A stretch of DNA of 64,000 bases, from contig NZ_CAJPQR010000008.1 of the NCBI RefSeq assembly GCF_905372745.1, positions 15,809 through 79,808 on the forward strand, in the 5' to 3' direction. The DNA is from an uncultured Campylobacter sp. (GTDB lineage Bacteria > Campylobacterota > Campylobacteria > Campylobacterales > Campylobacteraceae). The notes under the pieces were generated by a model. It saw only the letters and a list, made by a program, of their open reading frames with translations. It was not told the DNA's origin and made no database searches. Of the stretch, positions 8,067-17,383 are shown piece by piece. The position numbers and the translations under genes are program-made. The first letter of the stretch is position 1. Each line of letters begins with the position of its first letter.

Positions 8067-9239
8067 TTGCAAACCGACGGACTAAGTATTCTTATCGTTC
8101 TAGCTCTTATCGTTTTTTCATCGCCGTATTTTTCTAAAATTTTACGCATCCCTATCGCGCCCGTGGAGATTATTTTAGGCGCGCTCGCAGGATACCTAGG
8201 ACTCATAGGTCATAATGAAATGTTTAAAATCGTGAGCGAAGTCGGATTTTTTTACCTGATGTTTTTGGCCGGCACAGAGGTTGATTTAAAGATATTTTTT
8301 ACCACCGATAAGAAAATTTTAAAGCTCGGACTCTTATATATCGCTATTCTTTACGCGCTTTCGGCGTTTACTACCTTCGCGTTTAATATCGACAAGCTAT
8401 TTATCTTGATAATTCCTTTGATGAGCGTGGGGATGATTTTTACGCTTTTTAAAGAGTACGGCAAGGATAAAGATTGGCTAAATTTAGGCATGCTCGTAGG
8501 CTCTATCGGAGAGGTCGTTAGCATCGCCGCGCTTACCTTCGTCGGTGCGTATATGAAATTTGGCGCCGGTAGCGAGCTTGCGCTCACGACGCTATATCTG
8601 GGCGGCTTTTTGGCGCTTAGCGCGGGCGCGTTTAAGGCGCTAAACGTACTATTTTGGTGGTATCCGCAGCTGCGCGTCATCTTGATGCCTCACTACGATA
8701 ATGCCGAAAAAGACATTCGTTTGTGCATGGCGCTGTTTTTTAGCATCATCGCACTTATGCTCTATCTAAATTTAGAGATTGCATTTGGCGCTTTTGTAGC
8801 AGGAACCTTTATAGCGACTTTTTTTGATCATAAAAAAGACCTGCCGCATAAGCTTGCGAGTTTCGGCTTTGGATTTTTGGTGCCGACTTTTTTCGTTCAT
8901 ATCGGTTCGACTTTTAAGTTAAATGCTATTTTTATAGACGGAGTGGTCAGAGACGCGCTACTAATCGTAACAGTTATGACTTTGTTTAGAGCCGTGAGCG
9001 CGAGCGTGTTTTTAAATTTGCTAGGTTTTCGTAAGACCCTTCTTTACGCGCTTTCGCACTCGATGCCGCTAACGCTTCTCATCGCAGTTGCTACCATAGC
9101 CTACAAATCAGGCGGCATAAATGAAAATTTTTACTTCTCTTTCATACTAGCGAGCCTAACTCAGGCTATAATAGTAACGATTTGTATCAAAATCCTAATG
9201 AGCTACGAAAATAAAAATTTGCAAAAGGAGCTAAAATGA
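8067..9239 (+). CDS. Cation/proton antiporter, CPA2 (Kef-like) membrane domain
   Basis: This 390-aa protein has about 11-12 hydrophobic segments. The early motif PIAPVEIILGALAGYLG and the segment FFYLMFLAGTEVD match the CPA2 exchanger family (K+ or Na+ against H+). It lacks the C-terminal TrkA-N domain of full KefB/KefC, so it is a transport domain only. The start is a TTG with AAAGGA 8 nt upstream. Its stop overlaps the gltA start as ATGA, so the two are translationally coupled. The ion carried cannot be told from the sequence. Confidence 0.8.
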   Translation: MQTDGLSILIVLALIVFSSPYFSKILRIPIAPVEIILGALAGYLGLIGHNEMFKIVSEVGFFYLMFLAGTEVDLKIFFTTDKKILKLGLLYIAILYALSAFTTFAFNIDKLFILIIPLMSVGMIFTLFKEYGKDKDWLNLGMLVGSIGEVVSIAALTFVGAYMKFGAGSELALTTLYLGGFLALSAGAFKALNVLFWWYPQLRVILMPHYDNAEKDIRLCMALFFSIIALMLYLNLEIAFGAFVAGTFIATFFDHKKDLPHKLASFGFGFLVPTFFVHIGSTFKLNAIFIDGVVRDALLIVTVMTLFRAVSASVFLNLLGFRKTLLYALSHSMPLTLLIAVATIAYKSGGINENFYFSFILASLTQAIIVTICIKILMSYENKNLQKELK

Positions 9240-10510
9240 GCGATACGGTTACGCTAACAGACAACAGAAACGGCAAAAGCTACGACTTCCCGATACTGCA
9301 CGGTACGATGGGGCCCGACGTCATCGATATCTCGACCTTTTTTAGCGATACGGGGATGTTTACGTTTGACCGCGGATATACCTCGACGGCGATGTGCCGC
9401 TCTAGCATCACTTATATCGACGGGCTAAAAGGCGAGCTGATGTACCGCGGCTACGACATCGCGTATCTAGCGGAGAACAAAACCTTCATCGACGTGGCGT
9501 ATCTGCTGCTAAATAAAGAGCTACCGAATAAAAAGCAATACGACGAATTTAAACTCGAGCTTAAAAAACGCAGCTTCATCCACGAGGGTATGATGAAAAT
9601 TTTCGACGCTTTCCCGGATAAGGCGCATCCGATGGCGATCTTGCAGGCGGCGGTCTCGGCGCTTTCTGCGTTTTACTTTGATCACTTAAACATGGATAAG
9701 CCCGAGGAGTACCACGAGATGGCGATGCGAATAATCGCCAAAATCCCGACTATTGCGGCGTTTTCTTATAGATTTTCGCGCGGCCTGCCGATCATTTATC
9801 CAAATTTAGACCGCGGCTTTACGGAAAATTTCCTCTACATGATGAGGAGCTATCCGTACGAGCACGTAAATTTGCGCCCGATCGAGGTCAAGGCTCTCGA
9901 TACGGTCTTTATGCTGCACGCCGATCACGAGCAAAACGCCTCCACGACGACCGTTCGCACCGTAGGCTCGACGCACGCGCACCCGTATGCATGTATCGCC
10001 GCTGGTATAGGCGCGCTATGGGGCTGGGCTCACGGGGGTGCAAACGAAGGCGTCATCCGTCAGCTAGAGCAGATCGGCTCAGTAGAAAACGTCGATAAAT
10101 ACATCGCCCGCGCCAAGGACAAAAACGATCCGTTTAGGCTGATGGGGTTCGGTCACCGCGTGTATAAAAATTTCGATCCGCGCGCTAAAGTGCTAAAATC
10201 TATGTGCGATAAGCTGTTTGACGAGATCGGCATAAACACCGAGCTTCTAAAAATCGCCAAAAAGATCGAGGAGATCGCGCTAAACGACGAGTATTTCATC
10301 TCGCGCAACCTCTACCCGAACGTCGATTTTTACTCTGGGCTGATTTTAAAAGCCCTTAGCATACCAAACGATATGTTTGCGGTTATCTTCGTCATCGGTA
10401 GGATCCCAGGCTGGATCAGTCAGTGGATAGAGCTAAAAGAGCAGGAGAGTATAAAGATCGTGAGGCCGAGGCAGTTGTATGTGGGCGAGACGAACAGGAC
10501 GCCGAAATAA
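9236..10510 (+). CDS. gltA: Citrate synthase
   Basis: It condenses oxaloacetate with acetyl-CoA at the entry to the TCA cycle. The 424-aa length is that of the hexameric type II enzymes of Gram-negative bacteria. The catalytic histidines lie in HADHEQNAS (about residue 228) and GFGHRVYKN (about 305), with the C-terminal aspartate in YPNVDFYSG. It overlaps the upstream antiporter gene by 4 nt (ATGA), an unusual partner for gltA. A palindromic element follows 11 nt after its stop. Confidence 0.97.
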   Translation: MSDTVTLTDNRNGKSYDFPILHGTMGPDVIDISTFFSDTGMFTFDRGYTSTAMCRSSITYIDGLKGELMYRGYDIAYLAENKTFIDVAYLLLNKELPNKKQYDEFKLELKKRSFIHEGMMKIFDAFPDKAHPMAILQAAVSALSAFYFDHLNMDKPEEYHEMAMRIIAKIPTIAAFSYRFSRGLPIIYPNLDRGFTENFLYMMRSYPYEHVNLRPIEVKALDTVFMLHADHEQNASTTTVRTVGSTHAHPYACIAAGIGALWGWAHGGANEGVIRQLEQIGSVENVDKYIARAKDKNDPFRLMGFGHRVYKNFDPRAKVLKSMCDKLFDEIGINTELLKIAKKIEEIALNDEYFISRNLYPNVDFYSGLILKALSIPNDMFAVIFVIGRIPGWISQWIELKEQESIKIVRPRQLYVGETNRTPK

Positions 10511-10521
10511 TTTTAAATTTG

Positions 10522-10645
10522 GCGGCTTGCCTTTTTCCTTTATACTTCGTTAGAAATTTCGCCGAAGCTCGGTTACATACTATATGTATGCGCCCTCGCT
10601 CGGCTCATTTCCGCCTCGTCTAAAGAAAAAAATACGGCGCCTCAA
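10522..10645 (+). repeat. Palindromic element P4 (left-type copy) after gltA
   Basis: GGCGGCTTGCCTTTTT at the left end, TATACTTCGTTAG, then the apical hairpin CATAC-TATAT-GTATG (10576-10590), then CCGCCTCGTCTAAA and CGGCGCCTC. It is nearly the same as P2 after topA over more than 90 nt. Confidence 0.85.
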
Positions 10646-10734
10646 CTCTTTAAGCTAAGGTAAAAATTTATATTTTCAAGGTGCGGGTCTAGGCAACTCA
10701 AATTCGCAAATTTGACTTTAAATTTGAACACAAA

Positions 10735-10862
10735 ACGACAAGGCGAAGTGTCTTGCGATGAATTTAAATGTTGCGACGAAATTTTCGACCGAAGATAGAA
10801 CATTTAGTTCATCGAGGGAGAAAATTTCTAGCTCATTTAAAGGCGCGCAAGAGACGAGCCGC
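10735..10862 (-). repeat. Palindromic element P5 (right-type copy) before cysQ
   Basis: ACGACAAGGCGAAGTGTC at the left, apical hairpin GAAC-ATTTA-GTTC (10798-10810), and GAGACGAGCCGC at the right end, about 18 nt before the cysQ ATG. With P4 it makes the gltA-cysQ gap one large imperfect palindrome, as in the topA-bioB gap. A copy of the GGTGCGGGTCTAGGC motif sits between them at about 10679. Confidence 0.8.
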
Positions 10863-10879
10863 TAAAAAAAGAAACCAAA

Positions 10880-11743
10880 ATGCAAAATTTACTAAACCTA
10901 GCCAAGCTTGCGGCCGTAAAAGCAGGCGATGAGATAATGAAATTTTACGCCCACAAGGGCTTTGACGACGAGATTTTAGCGACCCGCTCAACCTTGTCCA
11001 AAATCGCGCGCAACAAAAACGCCTCAAATTTTGAGGTAAATTTAAAAACCGATCATTCGCCCGTGACCTCAGCCGATCTCGCGGCAAATGCGGCGATATT
11101 TGAAACGCTAAAAAGCTCGCAAATCCCGATCTGCTCGGAGGAAAAGATTTTGGGCGAGTCCGCGCGGACGTTTTGGCTCATCGATCCGCTAGACGGTACG
11201 AAGGATTTTATCGAGGGTAGCGGCGAGTTTTGCGTCTGCATCGCGCTTATAGAGGACGGACGCCCGGTTCTTGGCGTTATCTACGTGCCCGTTACCGGCG
11301 AAATTTATAGCGCGGCAAAGGGCGAGCCAACGCAAAAAGAGCTTTATAAAAACGGCGCATTTATCCCGCAAACTCTAGCCGCAAAAGAGCGCGCGCCGCA
11401 AACGATAATCAGCGGCAAACGCGGCAAAAACGTAACGGCCGGCAAGCTCGCAGCCGCTCTAAATTTGGACATCGCGCGACTAAGCTCGGCGATCAAATAC
11501 TGCCGCATCGCCGAAAATCTCGCGGGCGCTTACATGCGCTACTCGCCAAGCTCAATCTGGGATAACGCCGCGGGCGAGATGATCGCTGCGGGTGCGGGCG
11601 CAAAGATGATCGATCTAGCGACGCTCAAAGCCCCGATCTACGATGCCGCCTCGCTAAAAAATAACGAATTTATCGTCATTGCAAAGGATTTTTTAGGCCG
11701 CGAGGATGAAATTTTACGAGCGATAAAAGGGCTAAATTTATAA
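10880..11743 (+). CDS. cysQ: 3'(2'),5'-bisphosphate nucleotidase (CysQ-like inositol monophosphatase family)
   Basis: This 287-aa protein belongs to the Mg-dependent FIG superfamily. Motif A is WLIDPLDGTKDF (about residues 98-109) and motif B is the C-terminal WDNAAGEMIAAGAG. The SPVTSADLAAN and SEE metal-binding segments are present. CysQ removes the 3'-phosphate of PAP, a by-product of sulfate assimilation. Inositol monophosphatase activity cannot be excluded, but the GTKDFIEGSGEF segment favours CysQ. A palindromic repeat lies directly upstream, and a hairpin AAGGCG-ACTCGC-CGCCTT (about 11749-11766) follows. Confidence 0.85.
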   Translation: MQNLLNLAKLAAVKAGDEIMKFYAHKGFDDEILATRSTLSKIARNKNASNFEVNLKTDHSPVTSADLAANAAIFETLKSSQIPICSEEKILGESARTFWLIDPLDGTKDFIEGSGEFCVCIALIEDGRPVLGVIYVPVTGEIYSAAKGEPTQKELYKNGAFIPQTLAAKERAPQTIISGKRGKNVTAGKLAAALNLDIARLSSAIKYCRIAENLAGAYMRYSPSSIWDNAAGEMIAAGAGAKMIDLATLKAPIYDAASLKNNEFIVIAKDFLGREDEILRAIKGLNL

Positions 11744-11748
11744 ACCAA

Positions 11749-11766
11749 AAGGCGACTCGCCGCCTT
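11749..11766 (+). terminator. Hairpin after cysQ
   Basis: AAGGCG-ACTCGC-CGCCTT, a 6-bp perfect stem a few nt after the cysQ stop. The T-run is weak. Confidence 0.5.
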
Positions 11767-11915
11767 GCAAATTTAAACGGCTCAAGTAAATACCATTGTA
11801 TAGCAACGCCGAATTTAAGACCCGCTAGACGAGAGTCGATAAATTTCATTTAAAATTTAGCTAAAATCGTAGTCAAATTTCAAGCCCTAAGTCGCCAAAC
11901 GTTTAAAGGAAACAA

Positions 11916-12446
11916 TTGTTAAAAATCATAAAATCAGTTCTTAGCGTCATTTTCCAGGCTAGAATTTTATTTATCCTTTTTTACTTTTGCGCCTTCGTTA
12001 CTTTTGCGCCCATGGCGTCTATCTTGGGCGTAGAGACTGGCCAAATGACGCTTTCTGCGCTATTTAACCCGCTCACGATACTATCTTGCGCATTGCTTGC
12101 CGTTTATATCGGCTTTAGGGTCGCAGCATATAAAAATCACGGCATAGATTGCAAAATGGACGCCGTATTTTTCTTCGCTTTGAGCTGGATATTTTTTATG
12201 CTGTTTTGCTTGGCGACGCTTCTTGCGACCATTTTATTTTTGGAGGATTTTAGAGACTTGCCGTCGCGAGAATTTTGCTCGCTACTTTTAGTTATGGCGG
12301 TTGTTGCGGCGTGGCGCACGCTTAAGAGCTCGGAATACAAATTAAGCGTATTTTACGAGCGAAAAGCGGGTGCAAAGACAAACATATACAAAATCTTAAT
12401 CTATTCGGTTTTGGCGTTTGCAGCGATTGTCGCGGTATTTTTTTAG
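11916..12446 (+). CDS. Four-segment membrane protein of unknown function
   Basis: 176 aa with about four hydrophobic segments (near residues 8-30, 45-65, 85-107, 155-176), a short Lys/Arg-rich loop before the last, and a stop directly after the final segment. The start is TTG with AAAGGAAAC upstream. I recognise no family. It stands between cysQ and the convergent tsaD with no obvious operon partner. Confidence 0.65.
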   Translation: MLKIIKSVLSVIFQARILFILFYFCAFVTFAPMASILGVETGQMTLSALFNPLTILSCALLAVYIGFRVAAYKNHGIDCKMDAVFFFALSWIFFMLFCLATLLATILFLEDFRDLPSREFCSLLLVMAVVAAWRTLKSSEYKLSVFYERKAGAKTNIYKILIYSVLAFAAIVAVFF

Positions 12447-12613
12447 CGAAACGATTTTAGATTCTATAAATTTGGCGCTTTTAGTTCACCATGCCAATTT
12501 TAGATTTGCCGTGCTTTATACTCGCCAGCTCGCAACAGCGCCACAAAAAGCTAAATTTGGGGTAATAATCGCCGAATTTGAGCTAAAAAGCAAATTTTGG
12601 CCAAAAGCCGAAT

Positions 12614-13648
12614 CTAAATCCTCGTTAGCTCGCTTCTAGGACTCGCCTGCAAATCAAGCCCCGCAAACTCGCCGCGCAGGTATTTTTCGCGTCCGGCGCG
12701 CGCGATCATCGCGGCGTTATCGGAGCAAAACTCCAGCGGCGCACAGATGAGCTCGCAGCCGTATTTATCGCATAGAGCCTTTAGGCGGGAGCGCAGATTT
12801 AGATTCGCGCTAGCTCCGCCCACGACGCCAAAACGCTCAAATTTACGCTGGGCAAATATCTTTTCTAGCTTGTTTAAGATATGCTTGCAAGCGGTATTTT
12901 CAAAGGCAAAACAGATATCGGCGATCTCCTGCGCGCCCAGATTTCCGCTTTCAGCGAGCTTTTCCGTTTCGACGCGAACCTGATTTTTGAGCCCCGAGAA
13001 GCTATACGCCGTGCGCGCATCGCCAAGCAGCGGCACGGTAAATTTAAACCTCTCGCGCCCGCTCTTTGCCGCCTTTTCGACCGCTACGCCGCCCGGATAC
13101 CCAAGCCCCAGCATCTTTGCGACCTTGTCAAAGCTCTCGCCGAAGCTATCGTCCATCGTGGCAGCCAGCACGCCGACAGCCCCGTCCGCGCCGATATCTA
13201 GCACCATAGTGTGCCCGCCGCTAACTAGCAGCACGCCCGCGGGCAGCCGCGCCTCCTGCGACAAAAATAGCGAATACACGTGCCCCGCGAGATGATTTAC
13301 GGCGATTAGCGGCACGCGCAGCGACGAGGCGAGCGCCTTTGCCATCGCGACTCCGCCCACTAGGCTCACGGAGAGTCCGGGCTCGTTCGTGACGGCGACG
13401 GCTTTTACACGCGGTAACTCCGCCTTGATCTGCTCTAAAATTTTAGGTAGCGCGGCCGTATGCAAGCGCGCGGCTAGCTCCGGTACCACTCCACCAAATG
13501 CGCAGTGCTCGGCGTCTTGCGAGATTTTTTTGTGAAATTTTAGCTCCAAGGTCTCGATGTCGAGCAGAGCAACCGAGCTGTCGTCGCAGCTGCTTTCTAT
13601 ACCCAAAATCAGCCCGCCCGCACTGCCGTGTTGTAAATTTTCGCTCAT
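12614..13648 (-). CDS. tsaD: tRNA N6-adenosine threonylcarbamoyltransferase subunit TsaD
   Basis: TsaD, with TsaB and TsaE, transfers threonylcarbamoyl to A37 of ANN-decoding tRNAs. This 344-aa protein starts with a short extension before GIESSCDDSS (residues 16-25). The metal-binding histidines are H119 and H123 in NHLAGH. VSGGHTM and the DDSFGESFDK-AKMLGLGYPGG segment follow, with the C-terminal CSDNAAMIA. The alternative name in older records is gcp. It is convergent with the gene before it and stands alone. Confidence 0.96.
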   Translation of the reverse strand: MSENLQHGSAGGLILGIESSCDDSSVALLDIETLELKFHKKISQDAEHCAFGGVVPELAARLHTAALPKILEQIKAELPRVKAVAVTNEPGLSVSLVGGVAMAKALASSLRVPLIAVNHLAGHVYSLFLSQEARLPAGVLLVSGGHTMVLDIGADGAVGVLAATMDDSFGESFDKVAKMLGLGYPGGVAVEKAAKSGRERFKFTVPLLGDARTAYSFSGLKNQVRVETEKLAESGNLGAQEIADICFAFENTACKHILNKLEKIFAQRKFERFGVVGGASANLNLRSRLKALCDKYGCELICAPLEFCSDNAAMIARAGREKYLRGEFAGLDLQASPRSELTRI

Positions 13649-13810
13649 TTTATTGATTTTCCTTTTTTAGCGCATTTTACCGCTTTTTGCTTTCGCGGTT
13701 ATAAATTCGGCCTGCTTCTTCGCAAAGGCGGCAAAATACGCACGCAAATCGCTTGACGTAAATTTGCAACAAAAACCGAATTTGAATAATCTTGAATCCA
13801 AATTTTACTC

Positions 13811-13930
13811 ACCGAGACCCGCATCTTTAAGATGCCAAATTTGGTATTGCGAGTTAGATTTCTTTGCGTAAAAAAAATGGGGGGGGGTGGAGCTTGAATT
13901 GCGCTCTGCTAGCAGTTGCGAGGCAAAGCG
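13811..13930. repeat. Dispersed hairpin repeat, copy 2
   Basis: ACCGAGACCCGCA plus the hairpin GCATC-TTTAA-GATGC (13821-13835), then CAAATTTGG and a segment GCTCTGCTAGCAGTTGCGAG. It matches 5885-5990 in order, with a paired base change in the stem. A 9-G tract (13879-13887) has been inserted or has grown inside this copy. Confidence 0.7.
13879..13887. repeat. Poly-G tract (9 G)
   Basis: A7-T-G9-T-GG in the tsaD-creD gap. Tracts of this kind slip and cause phase variation in Campylobacter, but this one lies in no recognised gene or promoter. Confidence 0.7.
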
Positions 13931-14010
13931 TCGCAAATTTAAATTTACGTTTTTGCGATGCGGGTCTCGACGACTCAAATTTATAAATTTAATGTCAAAT
14001 TTGAGCTTAA

Positions 14011-14172
14011 AGCGATAAGGCGAAGTATCGTGAGATGATTTTAAATGTTTTGAAGTAAATTTCGTCCCAAGACTAGACATATAGTCTGTCGCAGGGCGAA
14101 ATTTACGTTCTGCTTACAGTTGCGAGTGCAGCGAAGCAAAAATCATTTAAAAGCACTCACGAGACGAGCCGC
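14011..14172 (-). repeat. Palindromic element P6 (right-type copy) after creD
   Basis: GCGATAAGGCGAAGTATCGTGAGATGA at the left, apical hairpin AGAC-ATATA-GTCT (14075-14087), inner arms around AAATTTCGTCC / GGGCGAAATTT, and CTCACGAGACGAGCCGC at the right. On the minus strand it begins GCGGCTCGTCTCGTGAG a few nt after the creD stop codon, the same position relative to a stop as P1, P2, P4 and P7. Confidence 0.8.
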
Positions 14173-14178
14173 AAAAGG

Positions 14179-15507
14179 CTAAATTTTCAGCCCATTTTCG
14201 TACCAATCTATCTTTCTAGTTAAATACATCACCAACGCTATCACCGCAAATATCATCACGCTGCCCATCAAAAGCGCATAGTCTTCGGACTGCAAGATAC
14301 CGTAGAGCAAGCAGTAGCTAACCCCGTGTACGAGCGCGATAAATACGCCCCATTTGCGCGCCCGAAAGATCGCCGAGCCGTAGAAAAGTATCGTCGCGCA
14401 CACGGCTGCGGCCGCGACGAGGTAGCTGGCCAGAAAGCTAATGTGCTCCGAAAACGATAGCACGAGTAGGTAAAACAGCACGTCGGCGACCCCGATGAGT
14501 AGGTACTGGATCGGGTGGATGCGCACGCGGCTGTAAATTTCGCACAAAAATATCGCCAAAAACGGCACCGCCAGAAACAAAATCGCGTACGTCACGCAGC
14601 GCGCGATGAGCGAGTAGTTGTTTACGGGACTGATGAAGCTAGCCTCGACGCCCTCAAATCCCATCTCGCGCCTGCCGTCCATGATCCACGCCTGTGGAAC
14701 GCCGGTGCTAAGGCCCGAGATCTCCCACTGCGCGTTAAAGCCGCTGCTCGTAACTTCGCGCGATTTCGGCAGCCAGCCGCCGCTAAAAGACGGCGAGCTC
14801 CACGAGGATTTTACGTCAAATTTATTATCCTGCCCCACAGGAACGAAGCTCGCGCTCTGCCCGCCTTGCATAGATAGCGCGCCCGCTAGCTCAAAGCCGC
14901 CACTTGCTAAATTTGCGGGTAGTTTGTAGTGGACACTTTGCCCAAAGGGCGAGTATTTAGGCGGCGCAAAAGACTGCGCGAGATCCTGCCCGTTTGCTTT
15001 TAGCGCGGGAAATGCGGTAAAGGTCTTTTTGCTGCCTACGCCTAAAATTAGCGTCGCCTCGCTTAGCAAAACGTCGCTTTCCGCGATATTTAGCTGCTCG
15101 AAATTTAGCGGGGCAAATTTGGCTTTTAGCGCGACTTCGCCGTTAAAAACGGGCACGCTAAAGATACCGCGCTTTAGATACTGTGGATTTAGCTGGGTCG
15201 ATAGCTCATAAGACTGCGGCGCTATCATGATTTGCTCGGTAGTCTGCGATACCGTAGGTACGCCGTTTTCGTTATAGACGGCCGCTTGTTTTTTGTACGG
15301 CACCGAGATCAAAACGCCTTCGATCCTAAGCTCGCCGCCAACCGGCTGCATGATGGACTCCTCGGCGGTGCGCTTGACGTAGGCGCGGTCAGAGATCATC
15401 GAGCTGATGAAACCTAGCGGGATAAGTAGCAGCAAAAGCAAGACGAAAATGATGACTGGCTTCGTCCAAAATCCGCCTCTGACGCTATCCATGATTTTGT
15501 TTTCCAT
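14179..15507 (-). CDS. creD: CreD-family inner membrane protein
   Basis: 442 aa. There is an N-terminal membrane segment (about residues 15-35), a large periplasmic beta-rich domain to about residue 300, then a cluster of about five to six hydrophobic segments ending in the family segment YLTRKIDWYENG. E. coli CreD (Cet) is controlled by the CreBC two-component system and affects colicin E2 tolerance and envelope stress. No creBC genes are adjacent, so its control here is unknown. The role in Campylobacter is inferred only from the family. Confidence 0.88.
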   Translation of the reverse strand: MENKIMDSVRGGFWTKPVIIFVLLLLLLIPLGFISSMISDRAYVKRTAEESIMQPVGGELRIEGVLISVPYKKQAAVYNENGVPTVSQTTEQIMIAPQSYELSTQLNPQYLKRGIFSVPVFNGEVALKAKFAPLNFEQLNIAESDVLLSEATLILGVGSKKTFTAFPALKANGQDLAQSFAPPKYSPFGQSVHYKLPANLASGGFELAGALSMQGGQSASFVPVGQDNKFDVKSSWSSPSFSGGWLPKSREVTSSGFNAQWEISGLSTGVPQAWIMDGRREMGFEGVEASFISPVNNYSLIARCVTYAILFLAVPFLAIFLCEIYSRVRIHPIQYLLIGVADVLFYLLVLSFSEHISFLASYLVAAAAVCATILFYGSAIFRARKWGVFIALVHGVSYCLLYGILQSEDYALLMGSVMIFAVIALVMYLTRKIDWYENGLKI

Positions 15508-15698
15508 TGGATTTCCTTTTGATTTTTTTCACTGCGATTTTAGCTAGAAATCGTAATAAATCGGTAAAGGAGCCTGAATTTTCGGCTAAATTTCGGATTA
15601 AATTTAATGCCTAAAATCTGCGGCTAAATTTACGCGAATAAAATTAGCCGCTAAATTTAGCCTAGCTTGCCGGTAGTTGCGCCTATCGCAAAATTTAC

Positions 15699-15723
15699 GA
15701 GGCAGGCCGCCCCGTAAATTTGC
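15699..15723 (-). terminator. Hairpin after the C69 dipeptidase gene
   Basis: AAATTTACG and CGTAAATTT flank a 7-8-nt GC-rich core just beyond the dipeptidase stop codon on the minus strand. Confidence 0.5.
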
Positions 15724-17223
15724 CTAGTCTTTTTTGCCTTTGTTTAGCGATTTTAGCTTGGTGTCGGTGTCGTCAGTTAGCATCGTAAAGATTTCGTTCG
15801 TCAAATTTTGCGTTAAAGCCTTGGCTTCCTTCATCATATTTATCGAAAATTCGTTTAGCAGCTTGTTTGCTTTGGCTTTGTCTTTTTTATAGAGTTTGAC
15901 GTATTCGTCTTCAAATTTAGCCTGTTTGACTGCGAGCGCGTCCTCAAACTCCTTGTAGGCCTTTTTCACGACAGGCGAATACTTCTCATAGTCCATCATC
16001 ACGAGGGTTTGCAGCTTTCTATATGTCCAATAAATGGACTCGTCGTCGGCCTTATACGAGCCCTTGTCGTAACCGTCGATAAATTTGTCGAGGCCATAGT
16101 AATACGGCAAATAAACGCCAAGCTCCGACATGCCCAGCGCCACGTAGGTCACTCTGCCGATCTCTTGGGGTAGCCACGGGCGCACCTGCATGACGTGCGA
16201 CTCGTAGGTTCTAAAGACGCTTACAGCGCGGTAGATATTTTTTTGATTTTCGTCTTTGCTCGCGTAGTTATCGTATGCAGTGCCGTCGTAGTGAGATCTA
16301 AGAGCATTTTTTAGATCCTGTACGCTTAGCTTTTTAGCCGGTTTTAAAAATACCGGATAGTTGCCGCCGTCAAGGGTCTGCTTGTCTTTTAGCTCGGGAT
16401 TAAACATCTGCTGCACCCAGCAAACGCGCGGATAGTTATAAGTAACGTCTCTATCGTCGTCTCTGGTGTAGGCTTTAGTAAACTGAAATTCGCCGTCTTT
16501 TGCCGGGTCGTAGGCGCCGTTATCTTGGGCAAATTTGATCAAATTTTTCGATCCCATAAAATTTGGATCGTTTTCTTTGTAGTTTTGTAGTCTGCCTTGG
16601 TTTGCGGAGACGAAGTACTCGTCTTTTGGTAGTTTAACCGCCATCCAGTGATGACCGGTGCCGGTTTCAAAGTACCAAAGCTCGTTTTTATCCACAAACA
16701 CTACGCCAAAACCCTCTCCCGCACCCGTAGTTTCCACGATCTCGCCGAGCAGCTTTACGCCCTGCGCCGCGCTTTTCATACGAGGCAAAAGTACGTCCGG
16801 GATATCGTCCTCCGTGATGCCGGTAGCTTCGTTATACGGATCGATTTTTAGCAGTTCGTCTTTAGCATATATGGTCTCGGTGCCGCTGATGCCGACGCCC
16901 GCGTCATTGTAGCCGACCGCACCGTGAAGCTTGGTGTGGGAGTTTGCTATCGTCGTGTATCTCATACCCTCTTTTGGCAGCGGATAGGTAAAATCATTTG
17001 CTCCGTCATGCGCCTTTGAGCTGTGGACGCCTTTTTGATTGGCTTTTTTCGGATGTATCAAAAACACCTGCGCCTTTATCGCCTTGCTATCGGCACTCCT
17101 AGCTATCAGCATAGAGCCGTCGTCTGAGGCCCCCTCTCCAACCAAAATAGTCGTGCAAGCTAGCGCGTTTGCGCAAAACATCGCGCTTATTACCGCCGCA
17201 GAGGCGAGAAACTTCATCTTCAT
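15724..17223 (-). CDS. Secreted dipeptidase, peptidase family C69 (U34)
   Basis: 499 aa. A classical signal peptide (residues 1-22, ending CANALA) is followed directly by C23 of CTTILVGEGAS. In C69 the mature N-terminal cysteine is the nucleophile of the Ntn-hydrolase fold, so cleavage here would create the active enzyme in the periplasm. Family segments RSADS and GVGISGTETIYA, and the FEGF-like GEGFGVVFVDKNELWYFETG, are present. The C-terminal ~100 residues are Lys-rich and helical. A lipobox reading (A-L-A-C) is possible but would block the nucleophile. The physiological substrate is unknown. Confidence 0.88.
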   Translation of the reverse strand: MKMKFLASAAVISAMFCANALACTTILVGEGASDDGSMLIARSADSKAIKAQVFLIHPKKANQKGVHSSKAHDGANDFTYPLPKEGMRYTTIANSHTKLHGAVGYNDAGVGISGTETIYAKDELLKIDPYNEATGITEDDIPDVLLPRMKSAAQGVKLLGEIVETTGAGEGFGVVFVDKNELWYFETGTGHHWMAVKLPKDEYFVSANQGRLQNYKENDPNFMGSKNLIKFAQDNGAYDPAKDGEFQFTKAYTRDDDRDVTYNYPRVCWVQQMFNPELKDKQTLDGGNYPVFLKPAKKLSVQDLKNALRSHYDGTAYDNYASKDENQKNIYRAVSVFRTYESHVMQVRPWLPQEIGRVTYVALGMSELGVYLPYYYGLDKFIDGYDKGSYKADDESIYWTYRKLQTLVMMDYEKYSPVVKKAYKEFEDALAVKQAKFEDEYVKLYKKDKAKANKLLNEFSINMMKEAKALTQNLTNEIFTMLTDDTDTKLKSLNKGKKD

Positions 17224-17383
17224 CGTTACTCCTTGATTTGAGATAATAAATCTAAGTAAAATTATAGGACTAAAATTATTAATTAAATCTAAAATTTAAG
17301 CTACTTTCAAGATTGTATTGTAAATTTGTTTTGTATTTTGACGCGCGCACCTTCAAATTTAAATTTATTAAAGGAATTTTGGG

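Noticed and set aside
13805..14080. Minus-strand ORF of 91 codons
   Set aside because: It lies across repeat copies, has no ribosome site and a composition like the repeats.
14011..14172. Palindromic copies as plain terminators
   Set aside because: They lack consistent T-runs, are far longer than terminators, and have shared outer sequence with changing inner stems.
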